Assembly (NCBI RefSeq): GCF_013085345.1
Contig: NZ_JABFAJ010000024.1
Span: 248,001 to 312,000, forward strand
Direction: 5' to 3'
DNA from: Isoptericola sediminis
GTDB taxonomy: Bacteria; Actinomycetota; Actinomycetes; Actinomycetales; Cellulomonadaceae
DNA: 64,000 bases
Part shown: positions 9,167 to 17,033 of the stretch, in pieces
Numbering within the stretch: position 1 is the first letter of the stretch
Layout: each line of letters starts with the position of its first letter
Translations under genes and position numbers: made by a program
Notes under the pieces: model-generated
Seen by the model: the letters and a program-made list of their open reading frames with translations, nothing else
What the model was told of the DNA's origin: nothing
Databases searched by the model: none

Positions 9167-9318
9167 TCAATCCCGGCTCGGTGCGGTGAGGGTGTCCTCC
9201 TGCAGCCGTTGCCTGGGAGCGCGAGGCCGCCATACACTGGTGGCAGCTCATCGCACTAGCGGTGGGAAGTGGACCCGAGACCCTTCCGGACGGTTGTGGC
9301 GCTCGGGTCTCGCGCTGT

Positions 9319-9885
9319 CTACAGGTCGACGACCTCGTCGGTGAGCTGCTCGGCCCGGCGGCGGAAGTCGCCGCCACGGCTGAACGCCCACGCCACGGCA
9401 TCGGGGATGCAGAGCAACGGTTCTTGGGCGGCGGTGTCGTGGTCGTACCGGAACGTGCACCCCAACCGCCGATGCTCGTGCTGGATGACCTTGCGGTCGC
9501 TCCTGACCAGCGTTTCGTCCCGCTCCAGCAGCAAACGGGCGTGATCTCCGGCCTTCATGTCCTCGACCAGCCGGCGAAGGCAGACCTCGCGGCGCTCGAG
9601 TTCGGTGCGGTACGTCTGTCCGGCCCGGTACAGCGTGATGGAAGCATCCAGCTCCTCGAGGGCCGACAGGATCTTGCGCTGTCGGCTCTGGCTCTCCTTG
9701 ACCATGTGAAGCCCACGTTGGCCGGGGAGCATCAGCCCCCGCACGACCTGCCGCGCCGCGGCGATCTCGCGCGGGACGACGACGGCCGCCACCAGCAGAT
9801 AGTCCCGCCGCTTGCTCTCGTCGACGAAGACGTGACCACGCCGCGGTGATCGCTGCTCGATGTTCACCCACGCAAGGGTAGACAC
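9319..9885 (-). CDS. DUF3800-like protein, putative RNase H-fold nuclease
   Basis: 188 residues if the GTG at 9885 is used; GTGs at 9867 and 9897 are alternatives, and none has a good ribosome site. The N-terminal strand GHVFVDESKRRDYLLVAAVV carries the D-E-S motif at the start of DUF3800 proteins. Later acidic residues (LLLERDETLV, then CIPDAVAWAFSRGGDFRRRA) fit the family's DD/E cluster. DUF3800 proteins have an RNase H-like fold and are widespread in accessory DNA, with unproven activity. It stands alone between parE and the M20 gene. Moderately sure of the family. Confidence 0.6.
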   Translation of the reverse strand: MSTLAWVNIEQRSPRRGHVFVDESKRRDYLLVAAVVVPREIAAARQVVRGLMLPGQRGLHMVKESQSRQRKILSALEELDASITLYRAGQTYRTELERREVCLRRLVEDMKAGDHARLLLERDETLVRSDRKVIQHEHRRLGCTFRYDHDTAAQEPLLCIPDAVAWAFSRGGDFRRRAEQLTDEVVDL

Positions 9886-9934
9886 GCGTTCCGACACCCT
9901 CGCCGCACCCTGTCGAGGAGTAACGCCGGGAGGC

Positions 9935-11146
9935 CTACACCGGAGTCTCGTCGGGCGTCGAGAGGCTCTCGACCACGGCCTCGCGGTAGAACGCGATGCC
10001 GGACGCCAGCACGTCGTCGTTGAAGACGTAGTCGGCGCTGTGCAACGGCACCCCGCCAGCCTCGGGTGCGGTGCCGTTGCCGAGGAACACCAGGCAGGCG
10101 GGCACGTGCCCGGCCAGCACGCCGAAGTCCTCGCTGCCCATGATCGGCGGGGCGTCGACGTCGAGCCGGTCCATGCCCACGGCCCGCGCCGCGGCCAGCC
10201 CGGCAACGGCCACGCTCGCGCCGTCGTTGACCGTGGGCGCGAACTCGCGGGTGTAGTCGACGGTGACCTCCGCGCCGTGCGCGGCGGCGACGCCGCCGGC
10301 GACCTCCCGGATGCGGCGCTCCAGCAGCGTGCTGACGGCGGGGTCGAAGCTGCGGGTGTCCCCGGTGATCGTGGCGTGGGTGGGGATGGCGTTGCGGGCG
10401 CCGTCGGTGCGCAGGTCGGTGCAGGACAGCACGGCGGTGCTCACCGGGTCGACGCTGCGCGCGACGACGTGCTGCAGCGCCACGACGATCTCCGCAGCGA
10501 CGACGAGCGCGTCCACCACGAGGTGCGGGGCTGACGCGTGCCCGCCGCGGCCCCGGACCGCGATGCGGAAGTTGTCCTCCCCGGCCATGATCGGGCCGGG
10601 CCGGGTGCGCAGGTGCCCGGCCGGCAGCCCCGGGATGTTGTGGATCCCGAACAGCCGGTCGATCGCGAACCGGTCGAACAGGCCGTCGTCGACCATCGCC
10701 CGCGCGCCGTGCCCCGGCTCCTCGGCGGGCTGCAGCACGAGGCGGACAGTCCCCTCGAACCCTCCGTCCTCGGCCAGCAGCGCGGCGGCCCCCAGCAGCA
10801 TCGCCAGATGACCGTCGTGCCCGCAGGCGTGCATCGCCCCGGGGCGGGTCGAGGCGTACTCGACGCCGCTCGCCTCGGTGATCGGCAGCGCGTCGAGCTC
10901 GGCGCGCAGCCCCACCGACCGGCCGGACGTGCCGCGCGTCAGCGAGGCGACGACGCCGGTGCCGCCGATACCGGTGACGACCTCGTACCCGAGCTCGTCG
11001 AGCACGCGCGCGGCATACGCGGCGGTGGCGTGCTCGGTGAACGCGGTCTCGGGGATCCGGTGCAGGTCGTGCCGCCATCGCCGGGCACGGTCCACCACGG
11101 CGGGCGGGACGGCGTCGGTGGTGGGGCCCGGGGCGCTCGCGGTCAT
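9935..11146 (-). CDS. M20 family metallopeptidase/amidohydrolase
   Basis: 403 residues. Metal-binding and catalytic motifs of the M20D group are visible: MHACGHDGHLAML, the QPAEEPGHG pair of glutamates, the dimerisation-domain segment RGRGGHASAPH and the late MGSEDFGVL motif. Such enzymes hydrolyse N-acyl amino acids, hippurate-like or aminobenzoyl conjugates. Its ATG overlaps the TGA of the upstream lyase (ATGA, 4 bases), so the two are translationally coupled and probably act on the same nitrogenous substrate. No signal peptide, so cytosolic. The exact substrate cannot be told. Confidence 0.9.
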   Translation of the reverse strand: MTASAPGPTTDAVPPAVVDRARRWRHDLHRIPETAFTEHATAAYAARVLDELGYEVVTGIGGTGVVASLTRGTSGRSVGLRAELDALPITEASGVEYASTRPGAMHACGHDGHLAMLLGAAALLAEDGGFEGTVRLVLQPAEEPGHGARAMVDDGLFDRFAIDRLFGIHNIPGLPAGHLRTRPGPIMAGEDNFRIAVRGRGGHASAPHLVVDALVVAAEIVVALQHVVARSVDPVSTAVLSCTDLRTDGARNAIPTHATITGDTRSFDPAVSTLLERRIREVAGGVAAAHGAEVTVDYTREFAPTVNDGASVAVAGLAAARAVGMDRLDVDAPPIMGSEDFGVLAGHVPACLVFLGNGTAPEAGGVPLHSADYVFNDDVLASGIAFYREAVVESLSTPDETPV

Positions 11147-12189
11147 GCGGGGGACCCCTCGGTGTCGTGGGGGGCTCCCTCGGTGCTGAGCAGCACGACG
11201 ACGGGGTGCAGCGGCAGGTCGAGCGCTTCGCGGCGGTGCGGTTCGGCCAGTGCGGCGCGGACGCCGGCGAGGGTGGCAGCTCCGCTGGGTCCCGAGGAGA
11301 TGCCGAGCCGGCCCAGGTCGGCCGCCGCCTGCTCGGCCTCGTCGTCGCTCACGGTGACGGCGGCGTCGCAGCCGTCGCGCAGCACCGGCCACGCCGTGCT
11401 GGAGACGGTGCCGCAGTTCAGGCCCGCCATCACCGTCGATCCCGTCTGAACGGTGACGGGCTCGTGCACGGCGAGGCTCTCCAGCGCGCAGGCCGCGGTG
11501 TCCGGCTCGACGGAGAGCACGGTCGGGTGCGGGGTGTCCGGGCGGCGGTAGTGGCGCACCACGGCCTCGGCGAGCGAGCCCACGCCCACCGGCACGGCGA
11601 CGAGGTCCGGCGCGCGGCCGAGCTGTTCGTCGACCTCCTCCAGCAGGGTGCCGTAGCCGTCGACGATCCACGCCGGGACGTCGGTGTAGCCCTCCCAGGC
11701 GGTGTCCTGCACCAGCGCCCGGGTGTCCGCGTCGTCGGCGTAGTCCGCCGCGGCGCGGACCGCGTCGTCGTACCCGACGTCGAGGCGTACGACGGTCGCC
11801 CCCTCGGCCTCGATGGCTGCCTGGGTCGCCTGCTCCATGACGTCGGGGACGAACACCGTCGCCGGGACGCCGAGCTGGTGGGCGGTGCGAGCCACCGCCC
11901 GGCCGTGGTTGCCGTCGGTCGCGGTGACCAGCTCCGCGCCCGGCTGCCGTTCCAGCACCTGCCGGCAGGCCCAGGAGGCGCCGAGGATCTTGAAGGCGGG
12001 CAGCCCGAGCCGGGACGACTCGTCCTTGACGAACAGCCGCCCCACGTCGAGCTCCGTGGCGAGCTCGGGGAGCTCGACCAGCGGGGTGGGGGAGTAGCCG
12101 GGCAGCGTGCGGTGGAAGTCGCGCGGGCTGTCGTGCGTCGCCGGCGCGTCCCAGGTGCGGGCGTCGGGTGCGCTGAACCATCGAGTCAC
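11143..12189 (-). CDS. PLP-dependent lyase, diaminopropionate ammonia-lyase-like
   Basis: 348 residues, a fold-type II PLP enzyme. The Schiff-base lysine is in LPAFKILGASWA, the phosphate-binding glycine loop is VGVGSLAEAV, and GISSGPSGAATLAG is the segment seen in diaminopropionate ammonia-lyases, as is the opening around FHRTLPGYSPTPLVELPELA. Those enzymes convert 2,3-diaminopropionate to pyruvate and ammonia. Substrate is inferred; a threonine/serine deaminase-like role is possible. First gene of a two-gene operon with the M20 hydrolase. The GTG at 12189 is taken because similarity starts there; upstream in-frame sequence reads into the divergent promoter. Confidence 0.82.
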   Translation of the reverse strand: MTRWFSAPDARTWDAPATHDSPRDFHRTLPGYSPTPLVELPELATELDVGRLFVKDESSRLGLPAFKILGASWACRQVLERQPGAELVTATDGNHGRAVARTAHQLGVPATVFVPDVMEQATQAAIEAEGATVVRLDVGYDDAVRAAADYADDADTRALVQDTAWEGYTDVPAWIVDGYGTLLEEVDEQLGRAPDLVAVPVGVGSLAEAVVRHYRRPDTPHPTVLSVEPDTAACALESLAVHEPVTVQTGSTVMAGLNCGTVSSTAWPVLRDGCDAAVTVSDDEAEQAAADLGRLGISSGPSGAATLAGVRAALAEPHRREALDLPLHPVVVLLSTEGAPHDTEGSPA

Positions 12190-12288
12190 CTGCTCATCAT
12201 CGACGCGTGTGAACGCCCTGGTCCAGCGCGAGAGCGACGTCACGCGTCCGGATGGCGGCACCCCGCACGTCCGGTAGAGGACGCGGGC

Positions 12289-12294
12289 TAGGCT
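12289..12294 (+). promoter_or_regulatory. leaderless -10 box of the DUF4430 gene
   Basis: TAGGCT, 7 bases before GTG 12302, in the 112-base divergent gap. Confidence 0.5.
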
Positions 12295-12301
12295 CGACGG
12301 C

Positions 12302-12736
12302 GTGAGAATCCCGAAGCGCACCACGCCCGACCGCCTGCTGTCCGTCGCCGCCGTCGGCGCGCTCGCGGTGGGTCTGCTGGCCGGGTGCGGGCAGGACGAC
12401 GACCCGGCGGCCACCCCCGTGGACACCTCGGCGTCGGTCTCCGCCCCGCAGGACACGGCCGAGGCGTCGGCCGAGCAGGACGTCACCGAGTTCTCGTACA
12501 CCGGCGAGGACGGCAGGACGGCCCTGGAGCTGCTGCTCGAGGCCGACCCGGAGGCCGAGGTGACCGGCGAGGGCGAGATGGCCTACGTGACCGGCATCCA
12601 GGGGCGCACCGCCGTCGAGGGCGAGGAGTTCTGGTCGCTGTCCGTCGACGGTGAGATGGCCCAGGTCGGTGCCGGCGCGCTGGAGACCGAGGACGGCCAG
12701 GAGATCACGTGGACGCTCGAGGAGATCACCGAATGA
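12302..12736 (+). CDS. DUF4430 domain lipoprotein
   Basis: 144 residues. A signal sequence ends in the lipobox LLAGC, followed by an acidic, Ala/Thr-rich linker. The remaining domain, with GRTALELLLEADPEAEVTGE and later EEFWSLSVDGEMAQVGAGAL, matches DUF4430, a fold related to the C-terminal domain of transcobalamin. It is thus an extracytoplasmic lipoprotein that may hold a small ligand. Its stop overlaps the start of the DUF6580 membrane gene by 4 bases, so the pair is translationally coupled. A vitamin- or cofactor-uptake role is inference. Confidence 0.8.
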   Translation: MRIPKRTTPDRLLSVAAVGALAVGLLAGCGQDDDPAATPVDTSASVSAPQDTAEASAEQDVTEFSYTGEDGRTALELLLEADPEAEVTGEGEMAYVTGIQGRTAVEGEEFWSLSVDGEMAQVGAGALETEDGQEITWTLEEITE

Positions 12737-13326
12737 CCCCGACGACGGACCTGACCCTGCGCGAGCTCGGCGAGCGCTGGTGGCGCCCCGCCGTCGCCGT
12801 GCTGCTCGTGGCGGCGGCGATCGTGTGGCGGGTCGTCAAGGACGACCTCGGCGCCCCGCCGAACCTGGAGCTGTCCACCGCAGCCGCGTTCGCGGCGGCC
12901 GGTCTGCTGCGGCACCGCCTGGCGATGCTCGCCCCGCTGGTCGTCGTGGCGATCAGCGACGTGCTGCTGACCAACTCCGCGATCCTGCTGTTCACGTGGA
13001 CCGCGTGGGCGGCGATCGGCGTCGGCGCCTGGTGGACCCGCCGGGCGAGCGGCGGCCGCCGCGTCGTGGCCGCGCTGGGCTTCGGCGTCGGCTCGTCGCT
13101 GGTGTTCTACCTCTGGACGAACTTCGGCGTCTGGCTGCAGGGCCGCGGCACCTTCTACCCGGCCGGTCTGGACGGGCTCCTGGCCAGCTACGTCGCCGGG
13201 CTGCCGTTCCTGCGGCCCATGCTGCTCGGCAACCTCGTGCTCGTGCCGGTCGCGGCCGCCGTCGTGGCGCTGGTCGAGCGGCTGGAGCGGGCTCACGCCG
13301 TCGGGACGGCGCCGACGGCGGCCTGA
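12733..13326 (+). CDS. DUF6580 family membrane protein
   Basis: 197 residues with about five transmembrane helices. The pattern AAFAAAGLLRHRLAMLAPLV, then ISDVLL, is that of DUF6580, a family whose helix layout resembles the substrate-binding S components of ECF vitamin transporters. It is coupled to the DUF4430 lipoprotein by an ATGA overlap. No ECF ATPase or T component is encoded nearby. The last 34 bases overlap the 3' end of the convergent membrane gene 13293-14237, and this stretch is shared with the downstream tandem repeats. Confidence 0.75.
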   Translation: MTPTTDLTLRELGERWWRPAVAVLLVAAAIVWRVVKDDLGAPPNLELSTAAAFAAAGLLRHRLAMLAPLVVVAISDVLLTNSAILLFTWTAWAAIGVGAWWTRRASGGRRVVAALGFGVGSSLVFYLWTNFGVWLQGRGTFYPAGLDGLLASYVAGLPFLRPMLLGNLVLVPVAAAVVALVERLERAHAVGTAPTAA

Positions 13327-14237
13327 CGTTCCCGCTGGCGTCGGCGGACGAGGAGCACGACCAGCTGGCCGACGACGCCGACGACGAGTGCCGTGACGGG
13401 GTACGGCAGGCCCCTGTCCAGGAAGACCTTGAGGTCGTCGATGACGACGGGGAGAAAGGCCACCAGGCTCGGCCCGCCCGGAGTTCCCCAGTGCGTCAGG
13501 ACAGGGAGGACGGCCGGTCCGGTCCAGACGATCAGCACGGCGAGCGCCCAGGCTGCCAACCGGCGGAGGGGTGTCCAGCCGCACCAGGCCAGCGCGACTC
13601 CCGTGAGCACGGCGGGGGTGTAAGTCATGGTCAGGAAGAGTGCGCGCATCAGCTCCGTCGGCACCGGGCCCTCTGTCATGATCCCCGGGGGCAGCAGCAG
13701 CGTCGGCAGCCAGAACCCCGCCGCGACGGCGCCGATCGCCGCCGCGACGGTCGCCGCCGGGACGGGGCCGAAGGCCAGCACGCGGCAGACGCCGACGGAC
13801 AGCACGAGCAGGATTCCCACCGCCCCCGCGCCGAGGACGGTGTTGAGCGCGGTGGGTGAATCAGGGCGGAGTCTCGGCAGGATCACCGTGAGGCTCTGCA
13901 CCGTCGCGCCTGCGAAGACCACGGCGAGCCCGGCAGCTGCGGCCCAGGCCGCACGACCCGTCGAGCCGGACGCGCCTCGCCGCAGGACCAGCCCGATGGC
14001 TGCCCCGGGAAGGACCACGATTCCCACGAGACGCACGAAGGTCATCAGGTTCAGGGGGAGGAGCGCGCCGCGAGCGTCCGCCAGCCAGGGCGGGCCGTCC
14101 ATCGGCGGGGCCTGCAGCCCGGCCACGAACCAGGGGAGCAGGCTGACGACGGCGGCGCCGACGCCGAGGAGGAATCCTTGGATCGGTGTGAGGTCTCGGA
14201 GCGACGGTGATCCGGTCATGACCAGGGATGATGTCAC
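13293..14237 (-). CDS. unknown multi-pass membrane protein, tandem copy 1
   Basis: 314 residues from GTG 14237; an internal ATG at 14219 is an equal candidate because the copies share MTGSPSLR(D/E)LTP from there. About eight hydrophobic helices are spread over the length. Family features shared by the three copies are the N-terminal LTPxxGFLLGxGAAVVxLLP, an AVLTGVALAWCGWTPLRRLA block in the second half, and a basic cytoplasmic tail (RRRQRERQ). No catalytic or transport motif is recognised. The 3' end overlaps the convergent DUF6580 gene. Confidence 0.75.
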   Translation of the reverse strand: MTSSLVMTGSPSLRDLTPIQGFLLGVGAAVVSLLPWFVAGLQAPPMDGPPWLADARGALLPLNLMTFVRLVGIVVLPGAAIGLVLRRGASGSTGRAAWAAAAGLAVVFAGATVQSLTVILPRLRPDSPTALNTVLGAGAVGILLVLSVGVCRVLAFGPVPAATVAAAIGAVAAGFWLPTLLLPPGIMTEGPVPTELMRALFLTMTYTPAVLTGVALAWCGWTPLRRLAAWALAVLIVWTGPAVLPVLTHWGTPGGPSLVAFLPVVIDDLKVFLDRGLPYPVTALVVGVVGQLVVLLVRRRQRERQAAVGAVPTA

Positions 14238-14285
14238 ACCGCGTGGTGCCGGCGTCGTGATGCTCGGCGGGCGGCTGGAGCGGGC

Positions 14286-15218
14286 TCACGCCGTCGGGAC
14301 GGTGCCCTTCTTCTCGCGGTAGCGCCGCCGGGCATGGGGTGCGACGAGCCGGCCCACGACGCCGACCAGGATTGCCGCAGCGGCGTACGGCAGGCTCCAG
14401 ACCAGGCCGTCCAGAGCGACGCCGACGTACTGCGCGGGGCTCGCGGAACCCGGCGACCGCGCGATGACGAACCAGTACGTCGCCGCGTCCAGAACGGCTT
14501 GACCGACCCCGAAGATCAGCAGGGCGACCGTCCAGGCCCAGAGTCGGCGTCGAGGCGTCCAGCCGCACCATGCCAGGGCGGCTCCGAGGAGGACGGCGGG
14601 TGCGACCTGCGTGATGACGGCGAGGGTGGCGATGACTCCGTCCGGGAGCTGAAGCCCCCACGACCACGTGATGCGCAGGACGCTCTGCAGCCAGTACCCG
14701 GCGGCCACGGCAACGACCGCTGCGGCGACGGTGGCGGCCGGCACCGTGCGGTGGGCCAGCACCCGGGAGACGAGGGCGGAGAGCACGAGCGCGACGGCCA
14801 CGGCTGTCAGACCGACAGCGACATCGAGCAGACCGGACGTCTCCGGGCGGAGCCTCGGCACCGTCGCCGCGACGCTCTGCAGTGCCGCCAAGGCGATGAC
14901 CAGGACCAGTCCGGCGGTCGCGGCGGCGTCGACGCGCCCTGGGGTCCCCGCGGTGCGCGGGCGGAGGACGACCCCGACGATCGCGCCGGGCAGGACGACG
15001 GCGCCAAGCATGAGCGCGAGGAGGTCCGGCGCGAACGGGAGGAACGTGCCGGTGAAGAGGTCGGGCGTGTTCGGGTAGGTCGGCCACGACGGCTGCCACC
15101 CGGCCAGGACCGAGGGGAGCAGGCCGACGACGGCCGCGCCGACGCCGAGCAGGAATCCTCGGGTGGGAGTGAGCTCGCGGAGCGACGGCGAACCGGTCAT
15201 GACCAGGGATGATGCCAC
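14286..15218 (-). CDS. unknown multi-pass membrane protein, tandem copy 2
   Basis: 310 residues, paralogue of its neighbours. It keeps MTGSPSLRELTPTRGFLLGV at the start and LGAALAWCGWTPRRRLWAWT in the C-terminal half. About eight hydrophobic helices; the tail RRRYREKKGTVPTA is basic. The loop after helix 1 differs strongly from copy 1 (QPSWPTYPNTPDLFTG), so any ligand or partner specificity may differ. Gap to copy 1 is 48 bases, so the genes are likely cotranscribed from copy 3 or separately promoted by the repeated upstream block. Confidence 0.75.
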   Translation of the reverse strand: MASSLVMTGSPSLRELTPTRGFLLGVGAAVVGLLPSVLAGWQPSWPTYPNTPDLFTGTFLPFAPDLLALMLGAVVLPGAIVGVVLRPRTAGTPGRVDAAATAGLVLVIALAALQSVAATVPRLRPETSGLLDVAVGLTAVAVALVLSALVSRVLAHRTVPAATVAAAVVAVAAGYWLQSVLRITWSWGLQLPDGVIATLAVITQVAPAVLLGAALAWCGWTPRRRLWAWTVALLIFGVGQAVLDAATYWFVIARSPGSASPAQYVGVALDGLVWSLPYAAAAILVGVVGRLVAPHARRRYREKKGTVPTA

Positions 15219-15255
15219 ACGGCGTCGTGACGCTGTTCGAGCGGCTCGGGCACGC

Positions 15256-16185
15256 TCACGCCGCCGGCACGGTGTCGGCCTGCTCCCGATCGCGCCGTCG
15301 GAGACGGGCCACGACCAGCCCGCCCACCACGCCGACGACGAGAGCCGTGACTGCCGACGGCAGGCCAGCGATCAAGGCCTGGGTGAGCTCGCCTGGCACG
15401 AGCGCCGAGTTCTGGGCAGTGCTCGGCATGCCCAGCGGCTGCTCCCAGAAGAGCCAGATCTGCAGGGTCTCCAGTGCCGCCCGGCCGCCCCAAAGGAGCA
15501 GCAGCGCCACGACCCAGGCCCCCAGCCGGCGGGCGGGCGTCCAGCCGCACCAGGCCAGCGCGAAGCCCGTGAGCACCACGGGGACGTAGGCCACGACCTG
15601 GAGGAGCGTGGTCGTCACCTCCGGGGGGAGGCCCTGCAGCGCGGTCGGGGACAGCTGGACCAGGGCTTCCCGCAGACCGGGCCCGGCCGCGACGGCGGCG
15701 CCCGCGACCGCGACGGTCGCCGCCGGGACAGAGCCGCGTGCCAGCACGTGGCAGACCACGGCGGACAGCACGAGCAGGATGCCCACGGCCACCGCGCTGA
15801 CCGTGACGTCGAGCAGGAATGGCGAGTCCGGGCGGAGCCGCGGCACGATGACCGCGAGGCTCTGAGCCACCGCGCCGCCGAAGACCAGGACGAGCCCGCC
15901 GGTCGCGGCCCACGCCGCGCGGCCGTTCGACCCGGCGGTGCGTCCGCGCAGGAGGATCCCGGCGATCGCGCCGGGCAGCATCACGATCCCCACGAGGAGC
16001 ACCAGGGCGTTCGGGATGAGCGGCAGAAGCGCGCCCGTGATGTCCGGTGGCATCTGCGGTGCGGACAACCGCGGTGCCTGCAGCCCGGTGAGCAGCCAGG
16101 GGAGCAGGCCGACGACGGCGGCTCCGGCGCCCAGGAGGAAACCTTGGAGGGGTGTGAGCTCGCGGAGCGACGGCGATCCGGTCAT
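15256..16185 (-). CDS. unknown multi-pass membrane protein, tandem copy 3
   Basis: 309 residues starting at ATG 16185 (MTGSPSLRELTPLQGFLLG). It is first in transcription order. It shares the VLTGFALAWCGWTPARRLGA block and the overall helix layout with the other two copies. The 16186-16231 gap before the reductase-like gene is short and holds no clear terminator. Unknown function; the three genes are treated as one expanded family. Confidence 0.75.
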   Translation of the reverse strand: MTGSPSLRELTPLQGFLLGAGAAVVGLLPWLLTGLQAPRLSAPQMPPDITGALLPLIPNALVLLVGIVMLPGAIAGILLRGRTAGSNGRAAWAATGGLVLVFGGAVAQSLAVIVPRLRPDSPFLLDVTVSAVAVGILLVLSAVVCHVLARGSVPAATVAVAGAAVAAGPGLREALVQLSPTALQGLPPEVTTTLLQVVAYVPVVLTGFALAWCGWTPARRLGAWVVALLLLWGGRAALETLQIWLFWEQPLGMPSTAQNSALVPGELTQALIAGLPSAVTALVVGVVGGLVVARLRRRDREQADTVPAA

Positions 16186-16231
16186 GACCAGGCACGATGA
16201 CAGCCCGCCGGGTCAGGGGCAAGTACCTGCG

Positions 16232-16876
16232 TCAGCTCCGAGGCGCCGCTCCGCGGTCCGGCGCGGTCATGTCCCCGGTGCGGGGTGGCGTCGTGCCGAT
16301 CCCGTAGCGCAGGTGCACGACGCCGTGCGGGCTCGCCTCCGGCGGGCCGAGGAGCGTGAGGCCGGCGGGGACCTCGCCGCCGTCGAACACCTTCTTGCCG
16401 GCACCCAGCACAAGGGGGTGCAGCCACAGGTCGAGCGTGTCGGCGAGCCGCTCGTGCAGCAGCGTCTGGACCAGGTTTAGGCTCCCCACGACGCAGACCT
16501 TGTCGTGGCGCTCGCGGATCTCTCGCACGGCGGCGGGGAGGTCGGGGCCGAGCTGTGTGGACCCGGCCCAGCCCAGGTCGGGGCGGCCGCGCGAGGCCAC
16601 GTACTTGGGCACGCGGTTGAACAGTGTCGCGATGCTGTTGTCCTGGCCGCCCTCCTGGTGCGGCCAGTAGTCGGCGAAGATGTCGTAGGTCCGCCGACCG
16701 AGCAGCAGGGCGTCGGTGTCCTCGTAGGCCGCCGCGATCTGAGAGCCCGTGACGTCGTCGATCACGGGCGCCTGCCAGCCGCCGAAGGGGAAGTCGTCCG
16801 GGTCCTCGTTGGGGCGACCGGGGGACTGGCCGACGAGGTCGAGGGTGGCGAAGAGCTCGATCTGGATGATGCCCAT
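16232..16876 (-). CDS. dihydrofolate reductase-like (RibD C-terminal) protein
   Basis: 214 residues, with a good ribosome site GGGAGG 5 bases before ATG 16876. The fold of the RibD C-terminal/DHFR family shows in ADTDALLLGRRTYDIF-like sequence (DALLLGRRTYDIFADYWP), PKYVASRGRPDLGW, KVCVVGSLNLVQTLL and the end HPLVLGAGKKVFDGG. These small oxidoreductases bind NADPH; most family members in accessory positions have no known substrate and are not true folate enzymes. It is divergent from the rhodanese lipoprotein. Confidence 0.85.
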   Translation of the reverse strand: MGIIQIELFATLDLVGQSPGRPNEDPDDFPFGGWQAPVIDDVTGSQIAAAYEDTDALLLGRRTYDIFADYWPHQEGGQDNSIATLFNRVPKYVASRGRPDLGWAGSTQLGPDLPAAVREIRERHDKVCVVGSLNLVQTLLHERLADTLDLWLHPLVLGAGKKVFDGGEVPAGLTLLGPPEASPHGVVHLRYGIGTTPPRTGDMTAPDRGAAPRS

Positions 16877-16950
16877 GGGTCCTCCCGCGTGGGTAAACCG
16901 TCGCAGGGTGGACCGTCGGGGGAGCGGATAGTCATCGTTGACGACCGCGG

Positions 16951-16974
16951 CTAGATACCCCAGGGGGTATCTAG
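16951..16974. promoter_or_regulatory. CsoR/CstR-type operator palindrome
   Basis: Two perfect 11-base arms, CTAGATACCCC and GGGGTATCTAG, with the two-base centre AG. ATACCCC...GGGGTAT is the form of operators bound by CsoR-family repressors, including the persulfide sensor CstR. It lies 60 bases before the rhodanese gene and overlaps the likely promoter (TAGGAT at 16975-16980). No csoR-type gene is in the window. Confidence 0.7.
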
Positions 16975-17033
16975 TAGGATGCTCCAGAACGGGGTGACCG
17001 CTCCGTGCGACGACTGACGGGAGTAGTAGGGGC

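Larger units (their letters stand above)
13278..16210 (-). repeat. tandem triplication of a ~970-990 bp gene unit
   Basis: Three consecutive units, each holding one membrane-protein gene. A 32-base stretch at 13278-13309 is repeated without change at 14271-14302 and with about six changes at 15241-15272. Each unit's 5' end carries nearly the same block (GAGCGACGG, a few bases, then CCGGTCATGACCAGG). The ends are better conserved than the middles. Confidence 0.85.

Noticed and set aside
9272-9312. Possible terminator downstream of the small ORF after parE
   Set aside because: Two mutually exclusive 8-bp stems with loops over 20 bases; too weak to call.
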